Assembly (NCBI RefSeq): GCF_040869045.1
Contig: NC_090319.1
Location: forward strand, 46,100,779 to 46,164,778
DNA: 64,000 nt
Direction of reading: 5' to 3'
From: Eurosta solidaginis
Lineage: Eukaryota > Arthropoda > Insecta > Diptera > Tephritidae
The position numbers and the translations under genes are program-made. Position 1 is the first letter of the stretch; every line of letters begins with the position of its first letter. Below are positions 35,155 through 47,089 of this stretch, in pieces. The notes below the pieces were generated by a model that saw nothing but the letters and a program-made list of their open reading frames with translations, was not told the DNA's origin and ran no database searches.

Positions 35155-35400
35155 CACCTGATCCTTCCAGAGGTGTGAGGCCACCCTCTTCCTCTGTTTC
35201 CCTAGACGGATTCCGACAAGATTACTCTTTTAGCCGGAGCATCATCTTTTCTTCGCATTAAATGACCTAGTCAGCGTAGACGCTGTGTTTAAATTCGCTG
35301 TACTATGTTGGTGTCTGCATTAAGCTCGTACAGTTTGTAACTTAATCTTCTTCGGTACTCGCCATCGCCGTCGCGTAGAAGCCCAAAATTTTTTCTTGGA
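35155..35400 (-). pseudogene. C-terminal fragment of an RTE/CR1-like LINE ORF
   Basis: Read on -, the order is GEYRRRLSYKLYELNAD, a gap, TQRLRWLGHLMRREDDAPAK, then GRGWPHTSGR. The RLRWLGH-x-x-R...DDAPAKR block followed by a Gly/Arg-rich stretch is typical of the end of ORF2 in RTE-like and some other LINEs. One stop interrupts it. Confidence 0.6.
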
Positions 35401-35800
35401 GCTTTTAACTAGCGAGCACAGGAAACGTGTACAAAATGTCCTCAACAGCTTTTTCCCATAGCGCAAACTTCCTACATCTGCAGCTTCTGAATGAGGCCTA
35501 ACATATAAGAATGTTATCCTTGATGGATGTGTCCGTTGTGAGCCTTAATTTTTTTCTCTTTGGAGATATGCGCAGCTTTGCTAGTATTTCATTGTTTGAT
35601 TTGCTCTTGGTCTTAGGAATTTTGCAGCTACACGCTAATGTCTACGCACTTCCTGCTTGATGTATCATATGAAACTCCTGTCTCTTTTTTATTTCTCCAA
35701 ATTCGATTGGGACGTCTACCGTCATTTCATTGATTGTTTCACTCCCCTTTGCCCAACTAATTGGCCTTTTCATTACATTTTAAGCCTATATGACAGGGGA
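35401..35800 (-). pseudogene. Probable I-type LINE C-terminal debris
   Basis: Weak - strand similarity to the tails of the window's LINE families: SCRCRKFALWEKAVEDILYT near 35490-35430, and LRLTTDTSIKDNIL upstream near 35555. The Cys-rich part is incomplete. Assigned only by resemblance. Confidence 0.4.
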
Positions 35801-36200
35801 CTCAGTACAGGTGTATGATTCGAGTTGTTCACACTCCCAAGTTTATTCCAAGATACTTCTTTTTTTTTTTCTCGAACGTTGTGGGAGCGCACTGCCCGAT
35901 GAAACCAGGCTAATCCTGTTTTTGGTTTTTTTTTTAATTCACCCATACTGTTTTTTTTTTTTTTTTTTTTTTTTATGTATCATAATTCTTATTTATGTGT
36001 TATTTATAATTTTTTTGTTACCGAGTCTTTGAGAGGCAATGGCTTCTTAAGCGCCGAGATCTAAAACCGCTCAGCTACAGAGAAACTCATCAGCTGAGAA
36101 AAAAAGATTCACAAAATACAATATGGCAAAGAGCGAGTCCGAAACATCAATTATTCTCGAGTGAGAGTTATAATCTTCACACAAATATAGAAAAGGTTAA
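35801..36200. other. Low-complexity T-rich stretch, no gene
   Basis: Contains T runs at 35860-35870 and 35951-35973. The ORFs crossing it are poly-Phe artefacts. Confidence 0.5.
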
Positions 36201-36204
36201 TGAA

Positions 36205-36440
36205 GTATTATGCGAGATTATTGCCTGATGCAACTGCAGCATAAGAAAGCTGCCTCCCGGGTTTTTTCGGTTTTTCTCACCGCTAAAATTTCCACCTGAA
36301 AAACGCTGCAGAGAATTGGTAGTCTGTACGGGTTAAATTTTTTTCCTGGATCCATAGAGTAAGCACACCCGGCACTCTCCGTTAATTTGGAACCATTGAT
36401 GTACACGCATCGACCCATTCTAATGTACATCATAATTGAA
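36205..36440 (-). pseudogene. RNase H fragment of a family 1-like LINE
   Basis: Read on -, this gives CVYINGSKLTESAGCAYS, then YRLPILCSVFQVEILAVRKT. It is the start of a LINE RNase H domain with Asn in place of the first catalytic Asp (usual YTDGSK) and Val-Glu where Ala-Glu is usual. About 70 codons remain. Confidence 0.65.
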
Positions 36441-36742
36441 CATCAGTTCAGTTTCATATCTAAAATAATAAATAGAGAAGTTAGTAAGTCAAATTAAAGT
36501 TCACTGACGTATTAAGTTTTAGCTATAACTTCTAAAGAAGTGCTGCTTAAATTGCTTCCGTTAACTTTTTTATGAGCAGCTAATATACATATGTATGTAT
36601 ATATATGCTTATGTATATATTTTACATAAACTTAATCATAACTTTTGCTGCTCACCTCAGACAAATGCATATACATCTATCATATTTCCATGCATAAATT
36701 TATATAAAAGCTTTATCATGGTCATTCTCTGATTCCAAAACA

Positions 36743-36850
36743 CTAAGGCCCGGTTTTCAGTAGTTGGTTAAGCTAAGCTTAAACTAAGTTTACTTAAACT
36801 CTAGTCAAATTTAAACTCCAGTTAAACTCCTAAGAAGTTTAGTTTAGTTT
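36743..36850 (+). repeat. MITE-like terminus, CTAAGGCCCGG end
   Basis: CTAAGGCCCGGTTTTCAGTA starts a stretch rich in TTAAACT repeats. The reverse complement of this end occurs at 44461-44482. Each may be a separate small element, or the two may be ends of one; no target duplication was found. Confidence 0.4.
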
Positions 36851-39110
36851 AGTTTTTTTATTGTCTAGATAATTTGTATATACGACATCAGCTGGATTTG
36901 GCTCACCCAACCAACATTTAAAATATATTTTTCCAGCGAAATATACATCTATCTCCATAGGTGATATCCAACGTCATTATATATTTATTCTTAAACAGAT
37001 ACTTCTCAAGTTTATAACCAACCTCATTCTCAAATCACTATCCAACCTTTGAGAAATTTTGTAAAACTTATAGTTCTCGAGTTGATCTCCAACGTCATTA
37101 GCATTTTCAAATTATTATCCGAACTTTGAGAGATTTTGAGAAAGGTACAGTTCCCAAATGAATATTCAACACATTTCTGCATTTGAAATCCTATATTGGA
37201 TATCGAGTTGAGGTGGTACCACCAAAGCCCATAGCTATTTATTTTAAGAAATAAACACCTGATTGAAATCAGTAATGAAGCGCAATTTATCAAATTCATC
37301 AGTATTGGAATCTTACACTTGAGTCCAGTCAAAGAACCACAAACTGGGAACTATCATTTTTTCAACATAAATAATAGCATTTTTCGCTTTATAAATAATT
37401 CCCTGTTTTGCTGAGTATGCTATGATCCCCGAGTTGAGCTACTGTTTCGCAACAACTCTTGAGATTTTAGAAGTATGCCCAGTTATCAATATGAGTAGAT
37501 ACTCAAGCCCAAATGCTTGTTGATATATTGTAATATACCTTAAGGGAGAGTTGTGAAAATTTAACTTAGAGTTTACTAGCAACAAGAATAGCCGAGAGGG
37601 ATCTATTGACAATGGCTGGCTTAAGTGGCTGGGGAGGTTCTTGGCTATCCTCGAAAATATCACCCAAAAGGACATTTTATTATAGAGTCCCTCTAAAAGA
37701 AATGACTAAACAAAAAAACCAAAATAGACCAGAGTCAATAACCAATGTTATATTCTACAACCAGGGCTAGTATGTTCGAATAGTTACGACAAAAAGGGGC
37801 TCAAAACTGATGTTCTTAACCGCACCAAACATCGCCAAACCAACGATGGTATCTGGTTTGGTGGCTCGCAACATTCCCATCCGTGGTTTTCCTTGGCCTT
37901 TATTTACACACATACATTTTTTGTGCAAAACCCCAAAAGCACACTTTATACTGCCTGACATCATGTAATTCTCGTTTCCTGAGGAAACGAGGGGAATATT
38001 TCTACTCACACATGTTTAGTGTTGCCGTCAGAAATTATCTCAAACACTCATTTGAGTGTGTAATGCATTTCCAAATTCAAAATAGTTTTTATTTTTATTT
38101 AATTAGCGAGCTTTGCTCATATTGCTTTATACAATGGTTTTTGTAATTGATATTAGAGAAAAATTGTAAGGCAACTCTTAGAGACCAATTGTACAGCGAA
38201 CAACGGGACATTCATATGGCTTAGCAGCTAAAGGCTTGCACTGATATGAATGTTGGAGATTCGAGTTCAACGCTCAGCTCCCGAAAAGCTAGCTGATGAA
38301 GAAGTGAAATTCAGAAACATGTTCTAGTAACCATCGCCGTTTGTAAACTTACAATTTTTATTTTTATTAACAAACTTAGGTATCTAACTTTAATGTAAAG
38401 GTTATACATATAGTATCATCACCTTTATTGTGAATTCTAACAAATATGTTTTTTTATAAAAATTTTTCATAATGGCAATTGTTATTGCTTGCTATTACAA
38501 GAAAAATTCAAAAGAAAATTTTAGCTATCAGCTTAATGTAGAGAACTCGGTATATACAGTAGAAAGAAAAAAAAACAACAACTATCCAAAAAAAATCTCC
38601 CATGATTTCTGATCTAATTGTATTTATTTTAAACACTACAGCATTATCTTTGTTTTTGCCATACAACTCCTTTCCTAAGAATCACTTTTAAATGCGAGGA
38701 GCTTATGCAAACAAAAATTTTTAACTCCTACAATTTTTTTGTCATAACATTTATATAAATTAAAAAAATAAGTCACTTAACAGAATATAAAGAAAAGTTA
38801 ATAACCAAAAGAATGACAATTTACAGCAAAACAAAATATGCATATGTATGTGTCAGTGTTCAATCATACCGTGAGAGGATTTCCGATTGTGGTTAAGCAA
38901 CCCATTGCTTCCAGTGAGAGAAAAGCCTGGGATTCTTGACGGGGATGTTATCTTACGGTAAAGCTCACATAATAATGATATATAGAAGCATATAATTGAC
39001 TTTCCAACTAGCAGCAAAACGATGAAAGGCCTTTCATATTGTTGTTGCAGTAGGCTGGAGACTAAAAGTAAAGTTGCAAAGTTTGTGTAACTGATTTCGG
39101 TGTTGTCATT
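36851..39110. other. No gene seen
   Basis: 2.2 kb of AT-rich sequence. ORFs of 60-100 codons have no domains or codon bias that I can recognise. Confidence 0.4.
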
Positions 39111-39638
39111 AAAGCGGCAGTTACCCACCGACGTGTGCCGTACGTACGGACGTTTGTCGTACGAAATATGTTTAACCGAACCCTATTGTTTACAGCAAAG
39201 CACTGTTGCCTTTGAACAGTTTGCATGCATGCTTATGCCAACATCAACTTTTGGAACTACAATTTTTCATAGTGAAAATGGCAGAAACAAACACTGAATA
39301 AGATTTTCTATTTCATTTATTTGAAACCATCAATTTTATATAATAATTTTAGGATATTTCAACACAATTTGAAACAATTATTAAGCTTTTTTGTATAATA
39401 ACTGCAATTGGTCCAAACATAGCACACAAAATATTAATAGGCAACTCTGTCTTGTGAGAGAGCGATCAGCTGACACGTTCTTACGGAAAAAATTAAAATT
39501 GTTTTGATTTATACGTTCCGGGCTACGTACGTACGTGCGTTGAACGTCGGTGAGTTTTCGTTTACATTGCACACTCATAAGTTAGGTCGTGTCAGCTGAC
39601 ATCTTTTTCTACGTACGTTCGTGGGTAACTGGCACTTT
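39111..39638. mobile_element. MITE-like element with CAGTTACCCAC inverted ends
   Basis: The left end reads AAAGCGGCAGTTACCCACCG. The right end is the reverse complement of AAAGTGCCAGTTACCCACGA, giving about 24 bp with a few mismatches. Near both ends it is rich in ACGTACGT palindromes. Internal CAGCTGACA-type repeats occur near 39467 and 39590. No coding region; the target duplication is unclear. Confidence 0.6.
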
Positions 39639-39674
39639 ATCCTGCTTCTGCAGAGAACAGGTTTTTGGTATTTA

Positions 39675-39996
39675 AAAAAAAAAAAAAAAATGTAAGGCGC
39701 GATAACCTCGGAAGAGATCTAAGGCCGAGCTTCTCTTCCAATTTGCATCGTGCTCCTCTTGATTTTCTCTATAAATTGGCCGGACGGGACCTACATGTTT
39801 TATGCCGACTCCGAACGAGTTTTCACTGAGAGCCTTTCATGGCAGAAATACAACCGGCGCGCTTGCCAGAAAAATTTTCTTCTAATTGAAAAACCTTATT
39901 TCTAAAATTTTGATGTTGCTTTGCCCGGGGTGCGAACCCAGGGCATACGGTGTGGTAGGCGGAGCACGCTACCATCACACTACGGTGGCCGCCAAA
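39675..39996 (-). mobile_element. tRNA-derived SINE with target site duplication
   Basis: Read on -, the head is GGCGGCCACCGTAGTGTGAT continuing GGTAGCGTGC. It contains a polymerase III A-box-like TGTGATGGTAGC (about 39968-39982) and a B box GGTTCGCACC (39929-39938), as in tRNA-derived SINEs. The body ends with a 17-base A tail (39675-39691 as A on +, read as the 5'-side run because the element lies on -, followed by its body). Both flanks carry TTGGTATTTA (39665-39674 and 39997-40006), a 10-bp duplication from target-primed insertion. From memory this SINE is abundant in tephritids. The intact duplication implies a fairly recent insertion. Confidence 0.8.
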
Positions 39997-40006
39997 TTGG
40001 TATTTA

Positions 40007-40875
40007 CATACTAATTTAGTATGTACATGTTGGAAATGGAAGCTCTGTTTTCTATTACTATATACTTATTTTATGATTTTTTTAATTTATATATTTTAAA
40101 ATTTTTTTATTCTAATGTACAAAAAGCCTTAAGTTGCAATTTTTAAATTTTCACGAATTTTCTTATACCATTGTTTTTTTTTTTCTTTTTTCTTTGTTGA
40201 ACAATTATAAAATAATTTTCTTTACTAATAGGCAAAAACGACTAAATTAAGATTTGCATATTTTCGATTTTTTTTTGCTAACTAATAAAATCTTACATCT
40301 CGGTTGTTCTTTTAATGTAAATACACGTTTATAGCATGGATAACTTTAATTTAACTTTGCACTAAAATATTTTGACTTTGATTTATAACTCTTTACTTAA
40401 CTGTACCTCCTCCGAATTCTCTATATGACAAGGTACCTACATATGTACATACTTATGTACATATATATATGATATTCACAAGCTTTGAATTTCTTATTTA
40501 GCTTTTATGTTAAATATGTATGATTTTCTAACTTTTATTTAGTTATTTATTTATTTTTTTTTTTTTAGAAATTAGGTTTTTCTAAGAATTCATAGTTTTT
40601 GGTTGAAAAAATTTACTTCTTCTTTCACAATTCTCGTATAGGTTTATGCTTGTTCATGCATAATTTATTTGTGCAGTAAATGCATCTTTTTGCTTTTTAA
40701 AAGGAGCAACTAAAGGATATTTGTTTTTGCGTTTTTTAACTTTACACAACAAAAAAATTTTTTTTTTTTTTTTGGTTTGTTAGCCCTTTTGGCTTTGAAC
40801 TAATATTTTTGACTTTCGCACGATTTTATAATTTTTAAGTAATTATATGTTGTATGCAGTAGCCTATGCGCGTGC
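40007..40875. other. No gene seen
   Basis: Very AT-rich, with T runs at 40553-40566 and 40757-40773, and a TATGTACATACTTATGTACATA microsatellite near 40441-40468. Confidence 0.45.
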
Positions 40876-40879
40876 TTAA
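40876..40879. repeat. TTAA target site of piggyBac (left)
   Basis: TTAA, matched by TTAA at 43548-43551. Confidence 0.8.
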
Positions 40880-41159
40880 CTCTTTGTCAGACACATGTTT
40901 CGATAGTCACATTCGGTACACATGAGTCTGGCTGGACCCACATAAAAATTGTATGCATTTACGTTGAAATGTAGGAGTTATATGCAACATTTTTTTTTTT
41001 TGAACCTTTTAGTTGTATGTTATTTAAATATTTATTAAATTACTAATTTTTATTTTGAAAAATAAGTAAAAAAATATTAAATTATATTCCATTCTTTAAA
41101 TACATTGGCAAATATTGACAAATAATGACCAAAACACTTTATTATTCTTGCGGAATACA

Positions 41160-43084
41160 ACAGAAGCAAACGTAGTCGATTTTTGAATGTTGCTAACAAA
41201 CCGGCTCTGTACATTTCGAGCAAAAGAATCGGATTTTTTCATCTGATTCTGCACACAGTCGACAATATTTCTTTGTAGCTAATGTATCTGCGACGCTTTT
41301 TGTAGGATTAACGAGGGGTTACTAAAAAAGGAAGAAAAAATTAGAAACCAAAGAATTGCAGTAAAAATTATAAAAAGTTTTACAAATTTAGAAATACTCA
41401 CGTTTATTTGTTTTCCTAAGAAGGCCTCTATAGCTGTCCGCGTGCTAAATTGTTTGGGGATATGAACGTTGTTCATTCTTTCTTCAACGTTTGGTAGAAC
41501 CAACGAACTAGCAGGTGTCCATAGGAAGTTGCGTCGAGCGTCATTTTTTTGGGTATTTCAACTTCTTTGAAAATGCAGTAAGATGCCAGTCCCATAACAT
41601 CCAGTATATTACAAAAAGGGCAAATATCCCCCGTTTTGTTGCACGTTTCGTGGTAAAATGCGTTAACATCTGGTCCATACAATCAACACCAACTTTATAT
41701 TTATTATAAAACAATATTGCTTCAGGTTTTTTTTGCTTCACCAAAACACCCTTTTGTGTAATGTACGGTGGAAACCAAATTGACTACCTTGTTCCTTTTC
41801 GGCACATAACTGCAAATTGATACCAAATTGTCGTGAAATCCGAAACAAGATGAAAGAATGGGACGAGCAGGACTTTTTTTGAATTCGCTGGGAATACACC
41901 TCTTATTGGCCCGAATAGTGCCAACGAAAGCCATACCAATTTTGGCGAGACGCTTTGCACCTTCCAAGTTTGTAAAGAAATTATCTGCCACAACTGTGTG
42001 CCCGGTGTTAGTATACGGCTTAGCGAGCTGTAACAGTACATTTTCACCCTGATTTACTTCTCTTTACTCGCCTTCATTTCCTGTATACAATTTTCCTTGT
42101 AATGGCTATTTAGTTTTGGAATCACATGCCCACCAAACTTTGATGCCATATTCCGCTGGCTTTGAAGGTATGTATTGAGTGAATTTGGTTTTTCCTCGAT
42201 ATGGAAATAACTGCTCATTGTCTCATGAGGTTCGTAGTTGTTTGCCAGATTTTGGTTTAGAAAATTCCAAATATCACGAATTGGTGCCGCTTTGTCCAAC
42301 TTTTGACGATGTTCACGAGTACGACTGTCGTCAAACCGAATATGACGAGCCAGGGCAACGAAGCGATGGTAAGACATGACAGCTCTAAAGATTGTTAGGT
42401 TATCCGTACGCTACAAAACATCTGCTTTTTGCATATTATTGTGTGTATACAAGCTGCAAAAAGAATGTCCAAGAAGGCATCCAATTCAGCTTCAGTCATA
42501 TCTTTCCAAGTTTTTTGTTGCTTGTCAGGGTTGGCCTTATTCCACTTCTCAGTTGTGTCTTTGGCGTAACGATTTGTTTCTTTTATAATAATAAAAGAAA
42601 TGTTTTGAGTAAAAAATTTTTTGAATAGCCCGATCGCAATGGAATTATTTTCTTTTGGTCCTGCACGAAATCGCATGATATTGTGAGATCGAAAACGAAC
42701 TGCTCTTGGTGCATTTTTGCTCCATCTTGTGCCATCTTTACCATACAAAAAGTCATTGGAATTATGTCCTTCCATTGTTTCTTCGAACTCGTCATCACCA
42801 TCATCATCAGCGTCATCATCATCATCAAAGGATAATTCATTTGGTTGGATTATTGGATTGTTCTCGATGTCAGAAGCATCATTGCCAGGAATACAATCCA
42901 AATCCTCGATGACATTGTAATCATCAGGTAGTTTTATCGGTTGAAAGTTACCTTCAAGTTCTTCAGCAGCCCTTTCGCGTTCCAAATCGTTAGCTAAAGC
43001 ATCTGCTATACGTTCATAAAATTCACTGTCAAAGTTTCTTCTATGCGATCGAGTGTTATAAATAAAATCAATTTCGTCACTCAT
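41160..43084 (-). pseudogene. piggyBac transposase, broken
   Basis: Start chosen at MSDEIDFIYNTRSHRR (43084). The N-terminal third is acidic, with a poly-Asp run (42840-42790), then KNAPRAVRFRSHNIM and a W-N/K-rich segment. ELDAFLDILFAACIH (about 42500-42455) is the conserved region before the first frameshift. YHRFVALARHIRFDDSRTRE (42372-42313) follows. The first catalytic Asp box is damaged: a small deletion near 42225 turns the expected D-E-Q-L-F-P-Y-R-G into a frame-shifted NEQLFPYRGKTKFTQY. VVADNFFTNLEGAKRL (about 41999-41950) keeps the second catalytic Asp, and YKVGVDCMDQM (about 41692-41660) the third. After a short intron comes a Cys-rich tail, KKYCRLCAESDEKIRFFCSK then CTEPVC, a stop, and CFCCIPQE. 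At least four disabling changes. Confidence 0.88.
41332..41401 (-). other. 70-bp spliceosomal intron in the piggyBac transposase
   Basis: Read on -, the exon ends EAFLGKQIN, then GTGAGTATTTC (donor) and, 70 bases in total, TTTTTTCTTCCTTTTTTAG (acceptor). Removing it keeps the frame into the Cys-rich tail, with one TAA codon at the joint that is probably a later mutation. The length is typical of short fly introns. Confidence 0.65.
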
Positions 43085-43551
43085 ATCTTTTTTATCAAAA
43101 TAGCACACCAAAAAATAAAGCGTATTAAAAAATTACGTTTTAGCACTCACTTCCTGAATATAAATTTTTTATTTATCACCTGCCATCAAAGCAATTTTCA
43201 AAAATATGAACTAAAAAGAATATCAACTCTTCCCATGACAAAAAGCAAAGGTTGCTTTGACATTCAAAAATTTGAAAAAATGCATTATGCGCGGTTGCAT
43301 GCAAAATATTACATACAAATGTGTGTGGGTCCAGCCAGACCTATGTGTTACGAATGTGATGTATTAATCAACATATCTATATAACTAGATATATATATCA
43401 GATATAAAGATCATTTTTTTTAATAAATCGACGTACGATTAAATTTTAAGAAGCTACCCAAAATTTCAAACAGCTTAACCCAAAATGGTCCTTTTTGGAG
43501 GTTAAAAATGGAAAAGGTCTGACTGGACTCGTGTGTAAGACGAAGGGTTAA

Positions 43552-44360
43552 TCCGTTCCCGTCTATCACTATACTGCTGTATGCCAAATTTTAAGTAGGC
43601 CGCTTGTGGTTAAGAGAGCTGGAAAGGAAATTTCCTTCTACCTTCCTGTATGTATCCTATTGTTGGGTATATGTTATATTATAAAAGAAAATACAATTAA
43701 GAGAAATCGAAGCTGACCTCTAATCGATTATTGATTAATTTTTTTGTTGAATTCTTTATAGGACTTTAATTAGAAATTTTAAAGTTGCTGTTATGCATCT
43801 ACATATGTATTAATTAAGTCCCTTAATTTTGAAGTTCATGAATTTTCTTTTAAAGCAAAAAGGGGGAGAAAATTAATTAGCTAAGCTTCTTAGCTTTCAA
43901 ACAAAAAAAATATTTTAGAAAGGTGGAACTTAGATACATGTTTTGGACTTTTTCCTAGAACGTTTATTCGGCCAACTTGCCTGGTTGCTGGTTCAAACGG
44001 AAAGAAAGAAACTGACTTCCGTGAAGCAGACTTATGCTGTCATATCCTAAATATCAAAAGCAACGATGGTGGGTAAGACAGTTTGTAGATAAAAGTGCTA
44101 CACAGTCTTCTTTTATCAAACAAAAATTTATCGCATGCGAGTAATTTTCCTACATGGTCATGCAGGGGAAAACTTATGTAAAAGATTTTAGTTTAAAAAT
44201 AACCAAACTATTAGGCTATTGACCAGTCAGGGAACGACTTCTCCAAGTCACAATTTGATAATTTATAAAGTGTAAGTTGTTGTGGTGTATGTTACAATAT
44301 TCGACGCCATTTCGAACGAACGCAAAGTATGGATAGGTTAACTAGAGATTAACCCTGCCA
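43552..44360. other. No gene seen
   Basis: AT-rich unique-looking sequence; no supported ORF. Confidence 0.35.
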
Positions 44361-44482
44361 GATCGGCCGCTTAAGCTCAGCTTAAACTTCAGTTAAAGTA
44401 GACTGAAAAAAAGGCATAATAAATTTAAACGTAGTTTAACTGACAAACTGAGTTGAACTTGTACTGAAAATCCGGGCCTAAG
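44361..44482 (-). repeat. MITE-like terminus, CTTAGGCCCGG end
   Basis: Reverse orientation partner of 36743: on - it reads CTTAGGCCCGGATTTTCAGT, then TTAAACT-rich sequence like the other copy. Confidence 0.4.
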
Positions 44483-44639
44483 AAGAAATCAACGTTAATC
44501 GAGGCACTTTAGCCATGTATTTGCACAAAGACCATTTATTGGTTGAAAGTTTTTTATTCGATATGAAAAAAAGAATGCACATACTCGTATGTATGTGCAC
44601 ATATATGTACATACATACAGATAAATATGCCATTTTTCT

Positions 44640-45962
44640 TGACTTTCTAGAAAATCTTTAACTCATACGACAGATTTTTTATGTAAGCTGCATTTTCGAA
44701 GTCAGGGTAGTGTCCTGTGGCCTTGCAATGGGAAGTTAAAGCCGTCTTGTTATCCGAAGCGTTATTCCTTAATTTTATATTGTGAGCGGAAATCCTTGTC
44801 TTGAGTTTGAGTTTGGTTGTCCCAACATACACTTTGTCGCATACGTAGGACCCGTCACCATTGCACGGGATTCTATAAACAATATCAGATTTCTCCTGAC
44901 TTGGAATTGGTTTTCAACGTGTTATTGTACGTGAACGCCAACTGATACTTTTCTTTGTCGAACATATAGGATCTCCTAATCCTTTCCGATACTCCTGGAA
45001 TATAAGCCATAGATTTGTATATTTTAGAGTCTTTATCCTTTTTAACCGGTTCTTTGGCGCTCGTTGATTGATGATTTAGGATTAACTTGTTGATCAAGTT
45101 CATAGGAAAATCATTATTTTCCAAAGTTTTCTTGATTGTCCCAATGTTCTTATTGTAAAACATTTTGTCACTAATTGTCAGAACTCTTCTTATATAATTC
45201 TTCGCAGTGTTCAAGATAGTTCTACGTTGGTGTTTGGAATGATAATTTATCAGTCTTCCGGACGCCGTAGGTTTTTTATACCACTCCATGTATAATTTAT
45301 TATTATTTCTAATTATAAGTGTGTTGAGGAAAGGAAGCCTATTATCATTTTATACCTCCATATTAAATCGAATTGCTTTATAATATTTGTTGAGCAATTG
45401 AAGCATGTTATCTAACTCCTCTGTTTTAGCGATTGCATATATATCTTCTACATATTTTGTTAACAGACGTGGCTTGGTTGTTGATTCTTCCTCGAACTTA
45501 GTTAACAACTCCTCCAGAACTATATCCGCTATGACTGGGGAGGCTGGTGATCCCATTGGCATACCTGATCGTTGCTCGTAGATTTTGCCATTATACTTAA
45601 AATAACGGTTTTATTTCACACAAAATTTTACTATATTAAGGAATAGCTCTTTTGTTAACAAAGTGTGCTCTTTAATATCACCCCACTTCGAAGAGATAAT
45701 ATCAATAGCTGCATCTACAGGAATGCTGAGGAACAAGGACACCACGTCGAACGACACTAAACTCTCATCATCGTATATATGTGTAAATTTAATTTTATCT
45801 TTAAACTCCGTGGCATCTTTGACGTTGTATTTTGAACATGGAACCACTCTTTTTTCTAAAGAACTGGACAAATTCCAAAAAAACAATGCATAAACAAAAC
45901 TGTTTTCGTAATTTTCGGTTTTTTTTATCAAAGAATTATCGATTTTCAAATTTATTTAATAA
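44640..45962 (-). pseudogene. Penelope-like retroelement, 5'-truncated, RT plus GIY-YIG endonuclease
   Basis: Read on -: ESLVSFDVVSLFLSIPVD (RT motif A, about 45770-45716), DAAIDIISSKWGDI, a frame break, then MPMGSPASPVIADIVLEELL (motif B, 45562-45503) and LLTKYVEDIYAI (45470-45430), where Penelope elements have YVDD. The thumb region is at 45289-44885. The GIY-YIG nuclease follows: VYRIPCNGDGSYVCDKVYVG, then TTKLKLKTRISAHN, TALTSHCKATGHYPDF and the usual C-terminal acidic/Asn region. This RT plus GIY-YIG order is diagnostic of Penelope-like elements. One of the two catalytic Asp residues is Glu, and there are at least two frame breaks, so it is dead. Its N-terminal part is missing beyond 45962. 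Confidence 0.88.
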
Positions 45963-47085
45963 TTTGGGAAAAATTTAAACAACGTGACATCGATTTTAAT
46001 TTGGTAACAAATTCATCATCATTTGATTTGTATATTTATATTGATTCAACACAATCTGCCTATAAAACTACATTACGAGCATAGGGGTTCAAACCTATAT
46101 CACACAAGCTCAATTTGAAAGTCGAAGAAGAGTTTGTCGCAATGTATGAATATAAACCAATTTGTATTCACAACATCCGTACTGATATATGCAATGACTT
46201 TTAATTTGATTTCTAGAAATTGTGGCAAATATAAAAGGCAACAAACGCACACACACGTATACATTTAAGAGTGAAAATATATATAACATATGTACATTTT
46301 CACTATATTTGTTTTTGTATTTGACAGTTCAATGACTTTGTTGCTACGAAATATTCAAAGAAATAGACGCAAAAAAAAGTTAAATCAGTTTAGTGCGAAA
46401 ATGAGCTGCCACTAAAATTTATGAAAGTCTCCTTTGAAAATACTTTCAGCAAAAGGTACCTTAATAGGGATTGCAGCAGCAAGAGTCTAGAACCAGCTTT
46501 GTATTGCAATCTAGTAGCACAGCAAGAAAGTTGCAAATTACTTTTTAGTTCAATTAAAATTAGTGGCGCGAAGGAGCATTCGATGTAATTCCGTTTGGTG
46601 GTTACAAAAGGGACAACAACAATAACAAAAACAAAATGGAGTGTACAGCAATGGCAGCTATTTTAACACTTGTATTTTATACCCATACTTGTATTTTATA
46701 CATACATACATACGTATATTTCCATTGACTAGAATTTCAAAAGTCGATTCGAGTTAAAGAATGTTGCAGAAACTTTTGTGGCAATGCGGCAGACCAAGCG
46801 CCAACTTAATCTAATGAATTTCAGTTAAAACCTTTTGACTAAAAAAGCTTTGCATGTAAATTCTTAGTAGGAATGTATATAAGAAGTCTTGATCACCACT
46901 ACAAGTAAATTGGTGGAACATTGTTCTGCTCTGAAGGAAACTATAAAGGAATATTAAGAATTTTAACGTATTTTCATATCGCAAATGGAGTATCTGTGAT
47001 ATATAATTCGTTTGTTTTTTACGCTGACCCCTGAAATCAACTATTTGATTTATTTGAAGTATGGTACATAAGTGGCCTAGTACTA
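45963..47085. other. No gene seen
   Basis: AT-rich, with an ACACACACACG microsatellite near 46247-46260 and CATACATACATACGTATA near 46701-46718. No supported ORF. Confidence 0.4.
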
Positions 47086-47089
47086 TGAC

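Larger units (their letters stand above)
40880..43547 (-). mobile_element. Complete piggyBac-superfamily transposon, inactive
   Basis: 2668 bp between two TTAA sites. The left end is CTCTTTGTCAGACACATG; the right end on - is CCCTTCGTCTTACACACG, 13 of 18 bases identical. Longer subterminal inverted repeats follow: 40908-40943 pairs with 43323-43358, sharing GTCTGGCTGGACCCAC and CACATTCG. A transposase gene on - fills the interior. Size, TTAA target, subterminal repeats and gene content all fit piggyBac. The coding region carries several frameshifts and stops. Confidence 0.9.

Noticed and set aside
35790..36032. Poly-Phe ORF on +
   Set aside because: Product of T runs.
42706..42920. His- and Ser-rich ORFs on + inside piggyBac
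   Set aside because: Antisense of the poly-Asp stretch of the transposase.
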